A program made the translations under genes and the position numbers. A stretch of DNA of 64,000 nucleotides, taken from Macrotis lagotis (lineage: Eukaryota > Chordata > Mammalia > Peramelemorphia > Peramelidae). Where the stretch lies: the NCBI RefSeq assembly GCF_037893015.1, contig NC_133666.1:654152957-654216956 (forward strand), read 5' to 3'. Shown one piece after another: positions 11,691-23,164 of the stretch. How positions within the stretch are numbered: position 1 is the stretch's first letter; every line of letters begins with the position of its first letter. Under the pieces are notes generated by a model, which saw only the letters and a program-made list of their open reading frames with translations, was not told where the DNA came from and did not search any database.

Positions 11691-13340
11691 AACCAGTGCT
11701 GAAGACATTCATCATAATAATTCAGGTGGAAATCTGTCCCTCTCTAGTTGAACTTCCAAATGAAGAAGAGATCTTGAGTGCCATTATTCTCCTCTCATGT
11801 GGTAAACTGCCTGGTGCTGGTTCTATTTCAGCTGATATTTAAGGCAGGATCCACTGCTCATACAAAAACTCATTGAAATCTTCTGGGTTTTATGGCAAGA
11901 GAAGGTTATACCACGGTAGTTCAAGGATGTCTCTTTTGTCCATCTCTAAACAGAGTGCTCACTAATAAGGCTGCTCCTTCACCTAGAAGAAGGTTACCTT
12001 CTTCAGAATCAGTGTGACTTCAGAAAGGGACAAGAAACAATTAATATAGTGTTTGCTGCCCAACATATCAAGGAAAAATGCCAGACACAAAATAGAAGTC
12101 TGTCCACAACTGTATTGTCAGCTGTGAGGGCTTGCAAAATTAGGTTACCTGGAGGAGTTCATGCCAGTTTCACAATCACATGCTGACACAGATTTTGAAT
12201 AATAGATGATGCTCTCTGGCTTTCCTAGTTACCAACCAAGTAAAGTCAGCAAAGTTTAACAAAGTCAAAAATAGCATCAAGATTAGCCACCACACCAAAG
12301 GCAAATTATTGAACTTGAAAAGGCTATGTGCCAAGACAAAAGAGGAAGAAAATTTGGTAAGTGACTTTTTGTCTGAAATACATTGCACACTTAAAGAAGC
12401 ATCAGAGTTGAAATGTAATAGATTATGGATGGATTCTTTGCTACTTATATTAATTTTGACCTGATAATTAACACCAAGAAAACACAAGTTCTCCACTAGC
12501 CAGCACCATTTGTGGATCATCAGTTATAGAAAATAGAGAAATTTTGAATGTTATGGATAATTCCTCTTCTCTGGCATCCCACTTTTCCTGGGATGTAGAT
12601 GATGAGATGGATGCATGAATTGTCAGAACTAGCTCATTGTTTGGGAGGTTCCAAAGGAAAGTGTAGGAGGCTATTAGGCTATCTACCAAACTGATAGAGT
12701 CTCTGTGCTGACCTCATACTGTATGCAATAAAATTATCTAATATCACTGGACAATATACCAGTGACATGCCAGGAAGCTAAATCACCTTCTTAGAAAAAT
12801 TCTGAAGATTCCCTGGCAAGATAAGGATCTAGTCATGGAAGTTATTTGACAAGCTGAACTAACAAAGTTCAAACTCTTCTGCAAAGAGTACAACTCCAAG
12901 GGACTGGTCACATTGTTTGAATTTGTCTAAAAGGCTGTTTTACAGAGAATTCATCCAAGGCAAGCACTCATGTGGAGATTAAAAGAAGCAATACAAGGAC
13001 ATTCTCAAGGTCTTTCTAAAGAACTTTAAGTGAAACATGGGAGATACTATCACAGGACTACGCAACCTGACATGACAACATCCAAGAAAGCAGTGTGGTC
13101 TATAAATGAAACAGAATTACAGTTGCTCAAAAGAAATGTGAGATGTGCAGATTTGAAGACATTTCCACCTCAAATGTTCATTTGGACTACATGTGCCCAA
13201 TTTTCCAAAAATCTTCCAAGCTTGTAGTAGTCTCATTGGTTGCAGTTAGAACCTATGTACCATGACTCTAACAATGTGGTGTCATTTTGATTTTATTCAA
13301 GCTTAAAAGACAACAAAGAAACAACCATGGAGGAATGGCT
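11691..13340 (+). mobile_element. RTE-like LINE, decayed reverse transcriptase and 3' end
   Basis: Frame-broken translations follow an RTE-like polymerase: an EEILSAIILLSCGK-like stretch near 11765, a QCDFRKGQETINIVFAAQ-like stretch near 12010, an INTKKTQVLHQP-like stretch near 12470, a DDEMDA-like stretch near 12600, and a terminal cysteine-bearing region near 13130-13220. The closing segment (near 13160-13310) recurs at 56605-56760 and, inverted, at 29210-29450, which defines the family's 3' end. Dozens of stops make it a fossil. The clade name is from memory of protein motifs. Confidence 0.6.
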
Positions 13341-13479
13341 ACTAGTTTATATATAAACATAGTATATATTTATATATGTATAAGTTTATGTCTACATATA
13401 TTATATGTGCATATTGACAAATTTGTATAAACATTAAGTGTTCACTTACCTTACCTAAACCCTAAAAGACAAAAAAAAA
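13341..13479. repeat. AT-rich simple sequence
   Basis: Irregular TATA/TGTA runs with no gene signal, at the end of the preceding LINE. Confidence 0.5.
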
Positions 13480-14516
13480 ATTTTCCCATTTAACAGCTTC
13501 CCTTCTTATCCTAGGTACATTGATTTTGTCTGAGCAAAAGTTTTAGGCTTCAGTTGTCCAAGTTATCTATTGAATCTTTTATAATTTGTTTATATCACTT
13601 GTTTGGTTAAGAATATATCTCCTTGGGGCAGTTAGAATAGGCGATGGAGAGAGCACAGGCCCTGCAGTCAGAAGGCTCTGAGTTCAAATTCAGCTTCAAA
13701 CACTTAATTGCCTAGCTATGACCTTGGGCAAATCACTTTAATTAATCAATTAATTAAAATTAAAAAAGAAAATTTTTTTTAAAAAGAATATATCCCCTAC
13801 CCAATGGCAGTGAGATGCATATGATCTGTTTCTCTTCTAATTTTTAAATAATATGATCTTTAATATTGTGATCATTTAAACTATTTTATGAAAAATGTGG
13901 TTTTGTCTATGCTTAAAACTACTTTCTAGTTTTCTCAAGTAGGGAGTATCAAAAGAGTGCTTTCCTAAGTTATTTATGTTTTCAATTATACCAAACAATG
14001 GGTTATTGAGTTCCATTGTTTTTGATTCCATCTTGCCATCTGTTCCATTCATCTACTTCTCTATTTTTAAACCAATACCAAATGATTTTGATGACTGTAC
14101 TTTATATTATAGCTTGATACTTCAAAGTGTTATTATTCTCTCTTTGTTCCTACCCTCTTTTAGTCATTTCCCTTGATATTTTGGATCTTTTGTTTTTTCC
14201 AAATGAATTTTGTTATCAAGTTCTATAAAGTATCCCTTTGATAATTTGATTGATACAACCCCAAAACTATAAATTAAATTTGCAATATTATTATTGTTAT
14301 TATATTGGCATAGCCCATATATACATGAGTATTGAATATTCCTCCAAATATGTAAGTTCTGTATTTCTTTAAGGAGCACTTTATAATTGAATCTATACAA
14401 GTCTTTTTTGTGCTTGGAAGATTGATCTCCATATACTTTATGCATTTTGTAGTTCTTTGAGTTGAGATTTCTTTTGCTATTATTGTTTCTTATATTTTGT
14501 TATACAGAAATATATT
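13480..14516 (-). mobile_element. L1 ORF2 fragment, interrupted by the HAL1-like element
   Basis: On the minus strand it follows the C-terminal half of L1 ORF2; the plus-strand antisense phrase near 14075-14100 and the Ile/Tyr-rich frame at 14164-14445 are typical. The same reading continues at 17829-17905, after the HAL1-like insertion, so one L1 was split. An old SINE lies at 13626-13750. Confidence 0.6.
13626..13750 (+). repeat. Old WSINE1/MIR-like SINE
   Basis: Diverged plus-strand copy: GGCAGTTAGAATAGG head, GAGTTCAAATTC B box, and a CORE that lacks part of the usual TAATAATTACC. It lies inside the minus-strand L1. Confidence 0.75.
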
Positions 14517-15205
14517 GGGATCCTGTCTTAGGCGATCTCTCATAAAACCCATAAGCTTAGGACTCTAACTAAATTTTCAAGAGACAGAACCCACAGAGGG
14601 ACCCAGTGAGGCAGTTCTCCTACTCAAGGTAACCTGGAAAAGAGCAGAAAGGCTCTGCTCCCTGGGATTGGAGCGGTGGCCTGCCAGAGTGAAAGAACTT
14701 TAGCCTCCTGGAGGTAGCCCCAAGGTTCTGGGAGCTGCAGCTCACAGCAGGAGAGGAGTTTCCTGAACTACGCTCCAGGGAGCACCAAGCACAAATTGGG
14801 GGAACAGTAGGAGGGGGACCTCTGCCAGAGGGAGCACATAGAGAGCAGCTTGGCCAGCACAGCCAAGTTCCAGGAAACAGAAGTAGGTGGAGCCGGTAAG
14901 CAGGAGCCCCCAGGGTATGCGCCCATTGAACCTAGGGAGGGGAGTGAAGAGAGAGAGAGACTGCCCAGCTCTGTCCTCTGCCCCTGCAACAGGACTCTGG
15001 GGTTCTGACCACATTCAGATCCTGATCACAGTCTAGGTCCCCCCATAGAACAGCAGGGGCTGCCTCCATTTCAGCCCCATGGCAGAGGGGGGCGCATATG
15101 TCATTCACAGACCAGGAGGGAGGACAGGGCCTCACACACGGAGACCCTTGTGGGAGTGTCCCAAAAGCTCAGGAAGCACCCCAAAAACAGGCTCAGGCTT
15201 GGAAA

Positions 15206-16324
15206 ATGAGCAAGCAGAGAAACAAGAGGAACACCATTGAGAAATACATTATCTATGATCCCAAGAAGGATCAATATACTCAGTCTGAAGATGAGGAAGC
15301 ACAAGCTCCTGCATCTAAAGACTCCAAGAAAAATAGAAATTGGGTTCAGGCTATGACAGAGCTCAAAAAAGACTTTGAAAATCAAATGAGGGAGTTAGAA
15401 GAAAAACTGGGAAAAGAAATGAGAGAGATGCAGGAGAAACATGAAAATGAAGTCAGCAGTCCACTCAAGGAAATTCAAAAAAATGCTGAAGAAAATAGCA
15501 TGCTAAAAAACAGCTTAGGTCAAATGGATAAAACAGTTCAAAAAGTTATTGAGGAGAAGAATACTTTAAAAAGCAAAATTGGCCAGATAGAAAAAGAGAT
15601 GAGAAAATTCCCTGAGGAAAACAAATCCTTCAGACAAAGAATAGAACTCAGGGAGATTGATGAATTTACCAGAAATCAGGAATCAATACTTCAAAACCAA
15701 AAAAGTGAAAAATTAGAAGAAAATGTGAAATATCTCACTGAAAAAACAACTGATATGGAAAACAGACTTAGGAAAGATAACTTTAAAATTATTGGAATAC
15801 CTGAAAGTCATGATCAGGAAAAGAGCCTTGATATCATTTTCAAAGAATTACTACAGGAAAATTGCCCTGATATTCTAGAAGCAGAGGGCAAAATAGAAAT
15901 GGAGAGAATCCACCAATCCCCCTAAGAAAGAGATCCCAAAAAGACAACCCTTAGGAATATTATAGCCAAGTTCCAGTACTCCCAAGTCAAAGAGAAAATA
16001 TTACAAGCAGCCAGAAGGACACAGTTCAAATCGTGGAGCTGCAGTCAGGATCACACAGGACTTAGAAGCAACTTAGAAGCAACACTGGAAGCTCGTAGGG
16101 TTTGGAATACAATATACTGGACGGCAAAAGAGCTTAGAATGCAGCCAAGAATGAACTACCCAGCAAGGCTGAATGTCCTCTTTCAGGGAAAAAGATGGAC
16201 TTTCAATGAACCAGGGGAATTTCAAAGGTTCCTTTTGGAATGGCCAGAGCTGAACAGAAGGTTTGATCTTCAGATACAGGACTCAGGTGAAGCATGGAGA
16301 TTGGAGAAGAGGGGGGAAATATGA
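15206..16324 (+). pseudogene. L1-type ORF1 (RNA-binding protein) of the HAL1-like element, frameshifted
   Basis: L1 ORF1 proteins are trimeric nucleic-acid-binding chaperones. The start at 15206 (MSKQRNKRNTIEKY) is preferred over an upstream in-frame ATG at 15098 because copy 2 begins at the same residue. Residues about 45-170 are a long E/K/Q-rich coiled coil, and the RRM-like part begins near residue 190 (NFKIIGIPESHDQE). A shortened C run near 15917 shifts the frame and ends the first frame at 15925 (239 codons). The C-terminal domain continues in another frame to 16324, with YPARLNVLFQGKRWTF near 16160-16200. The break is a single local indel, so the copy is fairly young. Confidence 0.85.
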
Positions 16325-16796
16325 GGGACTTAATGAGGATGAACTGCATGTATAGAAAAATGATACTGATAATATTCATATGAACCTTCACAGTTAATAG
16401 AGCAGGTAGAGGGAACTTTTATAGTTGAAGCACAGGAGAAAGCTGAATTCGAAGATAAAATATGTGTAAAAATGGAGTCAATAGAAGAAAAGGGAAATGG
16501 AATGGGAGAAAGAAAAAGGAGAGGGGGAATAGTCCAAGATATTTCACATAATAAGATTTTTTTTTATTATAATGAGCTATTGCAATGATATGGAAGGGGG
16601 AGGCAAGGGGGAATGAGGGAACCTTTGCTCTCATCAGAGGTGGTTAGGAGAGGAAACAGCATATATACTCAATGGGGTATAGGCATCTGGAGTAAGAAGG
16701 AGAGGGGGTGGGACAGGGGAAAGGGGGGGGATGTGTGTGATGGAGGAGAGGATGGACCATGGGGGAGAATGGTCAGATATAACACATTTTCTTTTT

Positions 16797-16940
16797 AACT
16801 TCTTACAAGGGACTGGGATTGGAAGGCCTGTCCAAGACCATAGGGCCAGGTGGATGCTGGGCCTAAGGGGTGGTATGGGGGCTCAGGGCTTCTTGGCCCC
16901 AGGACCAGGGATCTGTCTGCTGCGCCACTCAGCAACCCTA
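16797..16940 (-). repeat. SINE-derived module 3 in the HAL1-like 3' UTR
   Basis: Antisense to the host element. Recognisable from the tail (CTTACAAGGGACTGGG) to the head (CTGCGCCACTCAGCAACC). It is the most diverged of the three modules and matches 33711-33852 in copy 2. Confidence 0.75.
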
Positions 16941-17152
16941 CAGCAGAGTCACAGTGAAAGGAGAGAGAAAATATAGTACATGGTAGTGGAGAAATAAGAA
17001 AGGAGGGAGTTGCTATCAGTAATGGCAACATTGGAAAAATATGGAAGTAACTTTTGTGATGGACTTATCATAAAGAATGTGATCCACCCGTGACAGAGTT
17101 GTTGGTGTTGGAACAAAGACTGAAGCACATTTTTTGTTATTATTATCTGGGG

Positions 17153-17290
17153 GAGAGTGCAGGGCAAGTGGGGTTGGGTGGCCTGCCTGGGGCCACATAG
17201 CGGGGTGATCTTTGGGTGTCTGGGGCCGGATTTGGACCCAGGTGCTCCTGGCTCAAGGGCCAATGCTCTGTCTGCCACCCAGCCACCCCT
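17153..17290 (-). repeat. SINE-derived module 2 in the HAL1-like 3' UTR
   Basis: Antisense WSINE1-like module, GC-enriched relative to the ordinary SINE (for example GGGTTGGGTGGCCTGCCTGG where young copies have GGGTTAAGTGGCTTGCCCAA). Its counterpart in copy 2 is 33361-33494. Confidence 0.8.
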
Positions 17291-17344
17291 ACTATTATTA
17301 CTTTTTTATTTTATTTTGGGTCCTTTTTTTCTTTCTTTTTTTTT

Positions 17345-17482
17345 TTTTGCAGGGCAGTGGGGTTCAGGTGGCTTGCATGTCACATAGCTGGGTGATTGTT
17401 GGGTGTACGGGGCCAGATGTGGGCTCAGGTGCTCATGGCTCCAGGGCTGGTACTCTGTCCATTGCACCACCTGGCCATACCT
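17345..17482 (-). repeat. SINE-derived module 1 in the HAL1-like 3' UTR
   Basis: Antisense module with the head CACCACCTGGCCATACC. Its counterpart in copy 2 is 33175-33306. A short pyrimidine tract between modules 1 and 2 corresponds to the SINE A tail read backwards. Confidence 0.8.
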
Positions 17483-17512
17483 ACAATTATTGCTATTATT
17501 TTGGGGGGGGGG

Positions 17513-17646
17513 TTGCAAGGCAAATGGGGTTAAGTGGCTTGCCCAAGGCCACACAGCTAGGTAATTAAGTGTCTGAGACAAGATTTGAACCCAGGTACTC
17601 CTGACTCCAAGGCCAGTACTTTATCCACTATGCCACCTAGCCGCCC
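17513..17646 (-). repeat. WSINE1-like CORE-SINE, late insertion in the HAL1-like element
   Basis: Nearly consensus minus-strand copy lying next to module 1. It is absent from copy 2 at the equivalent place, so it came after the family spread. It serves as an in-place ordinary-SINE reference for the altered modules beside it. Confidence 0.93.
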
Positions 17647-17828
17647 CACTATTATTTTTTTTAATTTTAATTTTTTTCTCTCCCCTTTATCCCTCAAGCA
17701 AGTCTATATTTATGGGGGGAGGGGGTATTTTGTTTACTCTTAAACAAGAATATTTTATTAATGTATAAAAAAGTTATTTGTACAAAATGAGAATAAATAT
17801 TAAATAAACATAAAAAAAGAAATATATT

Positions 17829-17905
17829 TGGTTTTTGAGGGTTTATTTTGTAAATTCCAACTTTGCTGAAGCTATTCATTGTCTCTATTAAAGAATTGTT
17901 TTTAT
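17829..17905 (-). mobile_element. L1 ORF2 fragment (continuation of 13480-14516)
   Basis: Antisense wording around CCAACTTTGCTGAAGCTATTC continues the L1 interrupted by the HAL1-like insertion. Confidence 0.55.
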
Positions 17906-18929
17906 CTTTCTGTTCCCAAGGGTTATTACAATTTCTGCCACAAAATAAATGCTTAATAAATGCTTACTGATAAATGAGAGTGTAGAACTCTATCCAAAAT
18001 CTGGCTGTAGGCAATCCATTGTCACTTGGTCTGATATGCCACCTGACAAGATTGCCTGGCATGATATCATGGCATGCTATAATATGGAAAACTTAAACAG
18101 TCTGTTCTCTCAGTTATAAATAGACATCTCAGTGCAATAATGGTGACCTTTTGCCACAGGCTGATTTGGTCATCCTCCATTCCTGTAACATATCATAAAT
18201 GGAGAGGAAATACCCAGAGATTTTCTGAACTATGGCCTAATTTGCTCAAAGAAATTTTTTATAATAATAGTTAGAGATTATGTAGGGTGCATTACTGTTC
18301 TTGTAGGTTAGGTACATTTTCATATGGGTCTGTCTAAACACAGGAGGCATGGATATATGTCATCTGTACTTCATACCTGAAGGAGAACAAGAGAAGGGTC
18401 CACAAGGCCAGTTTGTTCTGCATTCCTCACAGAGAAGATATCAGATTATATATCTATCTGCTCCTCCAAATATTGCCAGTCAGGGGAGGGGGAGGGGGAG
18501 AGAATTGAGTTCAGACCACTTTTCCTGATTGCTATACCTTAATGGGAAATAAATGCTCCAAACTATATCCAAAGGCTTGACTCCCTCCCAAACAAATGCA
18601 AATTATATAAATACCATCCCACATAGTGAATAGCAAATAAACCCAATTATCCAAACCAATAGCAATCACAAGTCAGAGAAGTTATGCATAGTGGAATATA
18701 GAATGAATGAGCTCTCCTACCAAGAATGAGATGTCTCAGTTTAGCAGAGATAGAGATCTTATTCAATGAAAAATTCTCCAAAGTCTCTAGTGTAGTAAGA
18801 CTAGTGTAGTAAGCTGGAAATAGTATTCTTCAAAGCACTGGCTTCTCTATATGGCAGCACAAAGACTTTCTATCTCTCTTATAGGAGCTTCCTCTTAAAG
18901 AGAGCCTGGAATTGCATTTATTTTTCCTT
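17906..18929. other. No gene recognised
   Basis: No long frame and no repeat I can name with confidence, apart from a short stretch at 17940-17970 (AAATGCTTAATAAATGC) that resembles an L2/MIR-type tail, and a G-rich run near 18483-18503. Confidence 0.4.
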
Positions 18930-19632
18930 GGAAGTAGAAAACTGAAGAAAAAGAAAATCTCTCCTCTCCCAAAGTTTTTGCATATCTCATAACCCTAACC
19001 CTACTTCCTCCTCCCCCATCTTCTGAAACTCCCCGACCCAACTTCCAGCTCCACCAGTTTGAAACTTAGACAGAAGTCCCCAGCCCTGTAAATAACTAAC
19101 ACAGACCACTTACACAAGACAGGACATATATGAAATGAAAATTCAAACTTACTCATACATCAGACTGAATCCAATTGGCTTCCTTGCTTCTGGCTACCAG
19201 TCATGAGGCTTCCTTGCCCCCCAAGTCTTCCAGCAACATTCCCCTTGGTGGGCTTTAAGATTTGGGGAAAATTTATGAAGAGGGACCCCAAATCCCCCTC
19301 CCTCCCTTTGGGGCACCCTATCATCCTTTGACCTCTCCTTCCAGATAGATCTCCCACCTGAAGGACTTCTCAGCCAGCCAGGGCAGTTCTGGCCACCACT
19401 CCACCACCCTGAAGATCACCCCTCACTGTGGTTCTTACCCCCAGACATTTTAATCACTCACAGTCCCAATCCCTGGGCCAACCTTCCCAAGAAACTCTAA
19501 GATATTTCCCCATAGAGAACACCAAGAAAGTGGGCTTGATACCAAGCTGTTTGCACACATTATTTTCTTGTGCTCTCCCAGGAAAATACTGGAAAAAGAG
19601 ATGTACATTGTATCTGGAACGAGCCCCCAAAT
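18930..19632 (-). mobile_element. Leader of a second endogenous retrovirus-like element of the same family
   Basis: On the minus strand it follows the LTR at 19633-20112 and begins with TTTGGGGGCTCGTTCC, a near match to a proline-tRNA primer-binding site. The part at 18990-19200 is similar to 3240-3480. A 119-codon frame spans the LTR-leader junction (19454-19813) but looks like chance. No gag-like protein is visible, and the element seems to stop at about 18930. Confidence 0.6.
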
Positions 19633-20112
19633 TGTTATAAGTGACTCGTGAATACTTAGACCACGGTGATGGGTTTTTTAATTGACATCTTAATAAACAG
19701 CACACCTCTCTCTCAAGGGGAGAGGGGCCCTGAGATCCCAAAATGCTAGACGTTATATGGACTTTCAAAGGCTTTGTTCCTGCCCCTTTGCTCCAATCAT
19801 TGGCTGGAGTCACAGTCTAATTAATATAATTTGCCCCCCATGTTTTTCCTGCCCTGCTCATTATACTTTAACAATCTAAATTATTTAACTAATGAGCAAG
19901 AACAGCTACCTCCTTGAGCATGTGCAAAGAAGAACTGAGACCCTAGTTAACTTAGAACTCAATGGGGCAGATCTGACCTAATCCCAGGTTTTTTTGATCA
20001 GGTGAGACTAAATCTTAGGCAACAATACAGATAGACCCCAGCCTTTGTAATGTAAACTAACAATTCTTCCTTCACATTCCGGTGGAACCTAAACACCCCC
20101 ATTTTCCTCACA
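19633..20112 (-). mobile_element. LTR of a class I (proline-tRNA type) endogenous retrovirus-like element
   Basis: 480 bp on the minus strand, from TGTGAGGAAAATGGG to CACTTATAACA. It contains features expected of U3/R: a CCAATGATTGG-like CCAAT box near 19793-19804, a TATA-like CATATAACG near 19753, and a TTAATAAAC-like polyadenylation signal (opposite strand) near 19690. Similar along its length to 51336-51976. Confidence 0.75.
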
Positions 20113-20852
20113 GTAAGCATCTGAGGGAAGATTCAAATTCAAGTCCAACATACAATCTACCATAGCTGTTCTTTTTAGTCAGCATCTCAGATGGGTGACT
20201 TATTAATGCAGGACTTTGAGTCAGGAAAGTGCGAATTCAAATCTAGTTTTGGACATTTACCTTAAAATTTAAATGTTATCAAAATCATCAGGACAAACTG
20301 ACCTTCCTCTCCACCCCTCTTTCAGTTTATCTAATTGCCAATGAACTCACTGAGTATCTTAATAATAGTAGCATAATTCTTCACAAGTTTAGAATAATAG
20401 CTACCAAACTCCTGAAGAGTCTTTAGTTTCTGAAGATCCATTGAATGGGATCAGCTAACCAGAACTGTGCTCTTCTCTAGGTCAGGGCTAGCCTGGTTGA
20501 GACATCATGTGAATCAGGTACTTAGCAAGGATAGATAAAGAGCTTCTTAAGATGATTAAGAAGACAAGCCTTTGTTCTGTTAACAACAGTAGGAATCCCC
20601 TAGCTGTGTGAGTTGGGCAAGCCACTTAACCCATTTGCCTTGCAAAACAAAAACCTAAAAAAAAAAAAAAAAAAAACAATGTGGGAGTACTCTCTAAGCA
20701 CATGGCTAATTGACTTGATTAAAGGTGACCTACTTTGGCATCTAAGTCAAAGTTGTACCTTATCCTCTACTCTGTTCTTTAATTTGATCTAATTAAAAAG
20801 GAGACTTTTTGTGAAAAGTGAATTTTCAGCTACTTGTGTTACAGATATATAG

Positions 20853-20891
<39 letters not shown>

Positions 20892-21180
20892 ATACATATA
20901 TGTGTGTGTTACATATACATATGGGGGTGGGTATATCCAGATAGATAGATAGATCTGTGTGAAAGTATTTTATTATTTACATATTGTAGTTCAAATTTAC
21001 AACTCATTTCTCCATGAGTGCCTAAGATACAACCAGTACCTCAAAGATTCCTTAGAGAATATGTGCTAATTAGCGGAATCATGCAAATCAAATTATTGCT
21101 GTCTGCCCCTTATCTTCCTCTGTCACTGGGATCTGATAATATCCACTGCCAAAATCCAATAAAGGAAAGGACAGAGACTA
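20113..21180. other. No gene; SINE remnants and a TA microsatellite
   Basis: A degraded SINE head may lie at 20185-20265, and a SINE 3' half at 20597-20680. A (TA)n run at about 20855-20890 is followed by TG- and GATA-rich sequence to 20955. The frame at 21018-21431 crosses the L2 remnant and is not a gene. Confidence 0.5.
20597..20680 (+). repeat. WSINE1-like SINE, 3' half only
   Basis: Only the CORE/tail part is present (CTAGCTGTGTGAGTTGGGCAA onward) with a long A run, consistent with 5' truncation during retroposition. Confidence 0.8.
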
Positions 21181-21184
21181 AAAT

Positions 21185-21400
21185 TCTATATTTATATAGC
21201 TCTTCCCCATCTTCTTCCCTAGGTTCTCTATCAGTACTCTCACCTTCTACAGAAAGCCTACATAATGTTAGTGCCTTCCTTCTGCTGATTGTTTCCAATT
21301 TATCCTGTGCTTTACCATGTTTGTACGTAGTTGTTTGCATGTTGTCTCTTCCATTATACTGTGAGTTCCTTGAAAGAATGGATTGGTCCTACATCAAAAT
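21185..21400 (+). mobile_element. LINE2 (L2) 3'-end fragment
   Basis: Carries the L2 3' phrase around TTTGTACGTAGTTGTTTGCATG and TGTGAGTTCCTTGAAAG. It is cut by the SINE at 21421. Confidence 0.7.
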
Positions 21401-21420
21401 AAGAGCAAATGAGTACAGGA

Positions 21421-21566
21421 GGGGCAGCTAGGTGGCACAGTGGATAAGCACCAACCCTGGAGTCAGGAGGACTTGAGTTCAAATCCAACCTCAAACACTT
21501 AATAATTACTTAGTTACGTGACCTTGGTCAAGTCACATAACCCCATTGCCTCGCAAAAAAAAAATG
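21421..21566 (+). repeat. WSINE1-like CORE-SINE
   Basis: Full plus-strand copy with AGTTCAAATCC B box and A tail. Slightly older than the GGTTCAAATCC copies. Confidence 0.92.
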
Positions 21567-21618
21567 GGTCTGATTTAGACATACAGGGCAATACCATAGA
21601 CAAATTAAGAGAATAAGA

Positions 21619-21739
21619 AGGGGAGGCTAGGTGGCACAGTAAATAGAGCACTGACCCTGGTGTCAGGAGTATCTGAGTTCAAATCTGGCCTCAGACACTT
21701 AATAATTGCCTAGCTGTTGCCTTGCAAAAAAACAAAAAA
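21619..21739 (+). repeat. WSINE1-like CORE-SINE, internally shortened
   Basis: Lacks the GGCCTTGGGCAAG segment: the CORE jumps from CTAGCTG to TTGCCTTGC. AAGAGAATAAGAA flanks both sides. Confidence 0.88.
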
Positions 21740-22071
21740 TAAGAGAATAAGAAATATTCTTATCTCTTGGAACTATGGAAAAGGGAGAAATTTATGATCA
21801 AGCAAGGAATAGAGAACATTATAAATTGCAAAATGGATGATTTTGACCATATTAAATTAAAAGTTTTTGTGCTAATAAAATTAATTCAACCAAGATTAGA
21901 AGAAAAATAGAAACCTAGGAAACTATTTTTCATAACAAGTAAAGGCCTCCTTTCTAAAATATATAGAGAAGTGAATCAAATTTATAAGATTACAAGGCAT
22001 TCCGCAATTGATAAATGGTTAAAGGATATGAAGAGGCAGTTTTCAGATGAAGTAATTAAAGCTTTATATAG

Positions 22072-22214
22072 GGGGGCACCTAGGTGACACAGTAAATAAT
22101 GATCATCAGCCCTGGAGTCAAGAAGACCTACGTTCAAATCCAGCCTCAAATATTTAATACTTATTTAACTGTGTGACCTTATACAAGTAACTTAACCCAT
22201 TGCCCCCCCCCAAA

Positions 22215-22215
<1 letters not shown>
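22072..22215 (+). repeat. Older WSINE1-like CORE-SINE followed by a (TA)n tract
   Basis: Diverged plus-strand copy. A perfect TA run of about 50 bp (22215-22263) has grown from its A/C-rich tail. Confidence 0.85.
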
Positions 22216-22267
<52 letters not shown>

Positions 22268-23012
22268 ATGGTCATATGAAAAAAAATGCTACAAATCATT
22301 ATTGATTAGAGAAATGCAAATTAAAACAACTATAGGTGCCACTCACACCTATCAGATTGACTAAAATGACAAAAAAGGAAAATGATCAATGTTGCAGAAG
22401 ATGGGGGGAAATTGGGATATTAATGAATTATTGATGGAGTTGTGAATTGATCCAGCCATTCTGGAAAGCAATCTGGAACTATGCCCAAAGAGCAATAAAA
22501 CTGATCATAGTTTAGCAAAAAAAAAAATCATAATAAACAGGAAAAATCTCACATGTTCAAAAATATATATAGCAACTCTTTGTAGTGGCAGAGAATTGGA
22601 AATTGAGAGTATGTCCATCAATTGGGGAATGATTGAAGAAGTTATGGTATATGAATGATATGGAATACTATTGTTCTATAAGAAACCATCAATGATTGGA
22701 CTTTAGAGAAGCATGGAAAGAATTAAATGAACTGATGCTCAGTGAAAGGAGTGGTATCAAGAGAACATTGTACACACTAACAACAACATTGTAAGATGAT
22801 CAGCTATGATGGGTTACAGCTCCTCTCACAGATCAAAGACAACACCAAGAGACCTATTATGGACAATGCCATCTACATCCAGAGGGAAAAAAATGGAATC
22901 TGAATACATACTATGTATGCTTTTTTAAACTTCTCATATTTTTCCTTCCTTTTTCATGACTTTTTTCTTTCCCCTTAGTTTTAATTCCTCTTTCACAAAA
23001 TGACTAATATGT

Positions 23013-23164
23013 AGGTGGCTAGGTGGTGCAGTGGATAAAGCACCGGCCCTGGAATCAGGAGTACCTGGGTTCAAATCCGGTCTCAGACAGTTAATAATTA
23101 CCTAGCTGTGTGGCCTTGGGCAAGCCACTTAACCCCATTTGCCTTGCAAAAAACCTAAAAAAAA
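23013..23164 (+). repeat. WSINE1-like CORE-SINE
   Basis: Near-consensus plus-strand copy in the L1 3' UTR, flanked by ACTAATATGTA. Confidence 0.93.

Larger units (their letters stand above)
14517..17817 (+). mobile_element. HAL1-like non-autonomous LINE carrying three antisense SINE modules (copy 1)
   Basis: Flanked by AGAAATATATT at 14506-14516 and 17818-17828, so the edges are firm. It holds a GC-rich 5' leader (to 15205), an L1-type ORF1 (15206 to about 16324, frame-broken) and a 1.5-kb 3' UTR, with no ORF2. Compared with copy 2 (32980-36204) it lacks about the first 30 bp. The 3' UTR contains three SINE-derived modules in antisense orientation (16797-16940, 17153-17290, 17345-17482) at the same places as in copy 2. 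A fourth, ordinary SINE (17513-17646) is private to this copy. The 3' end is A-rich (AATAAATATTAAATAAAC). The HAL1 class of ORF1-only L1 derivatives is established; the SINE-laden 3' UTR is what I see here. Confidence 0.85.

Noticed and set aside
12176-12520. 114-codon minus-strand frame
   Set aside because: It lies antisense to the RTE-like LINE and resembles no protein.
15098-15205. Upstream in-frame ATG extending ORF1 of copy 1
   Set aside because: The extension lies in the leader and is not shared with copy 2, whose protein starts at the residue corresponding to 15206.
17513-17646. A possible fourth module of the HAL1-like 3' UTR
   Set aside because: Absent from copy 2 at the same place and close to the ordinary SINE sequence, so it is a later private insertion.
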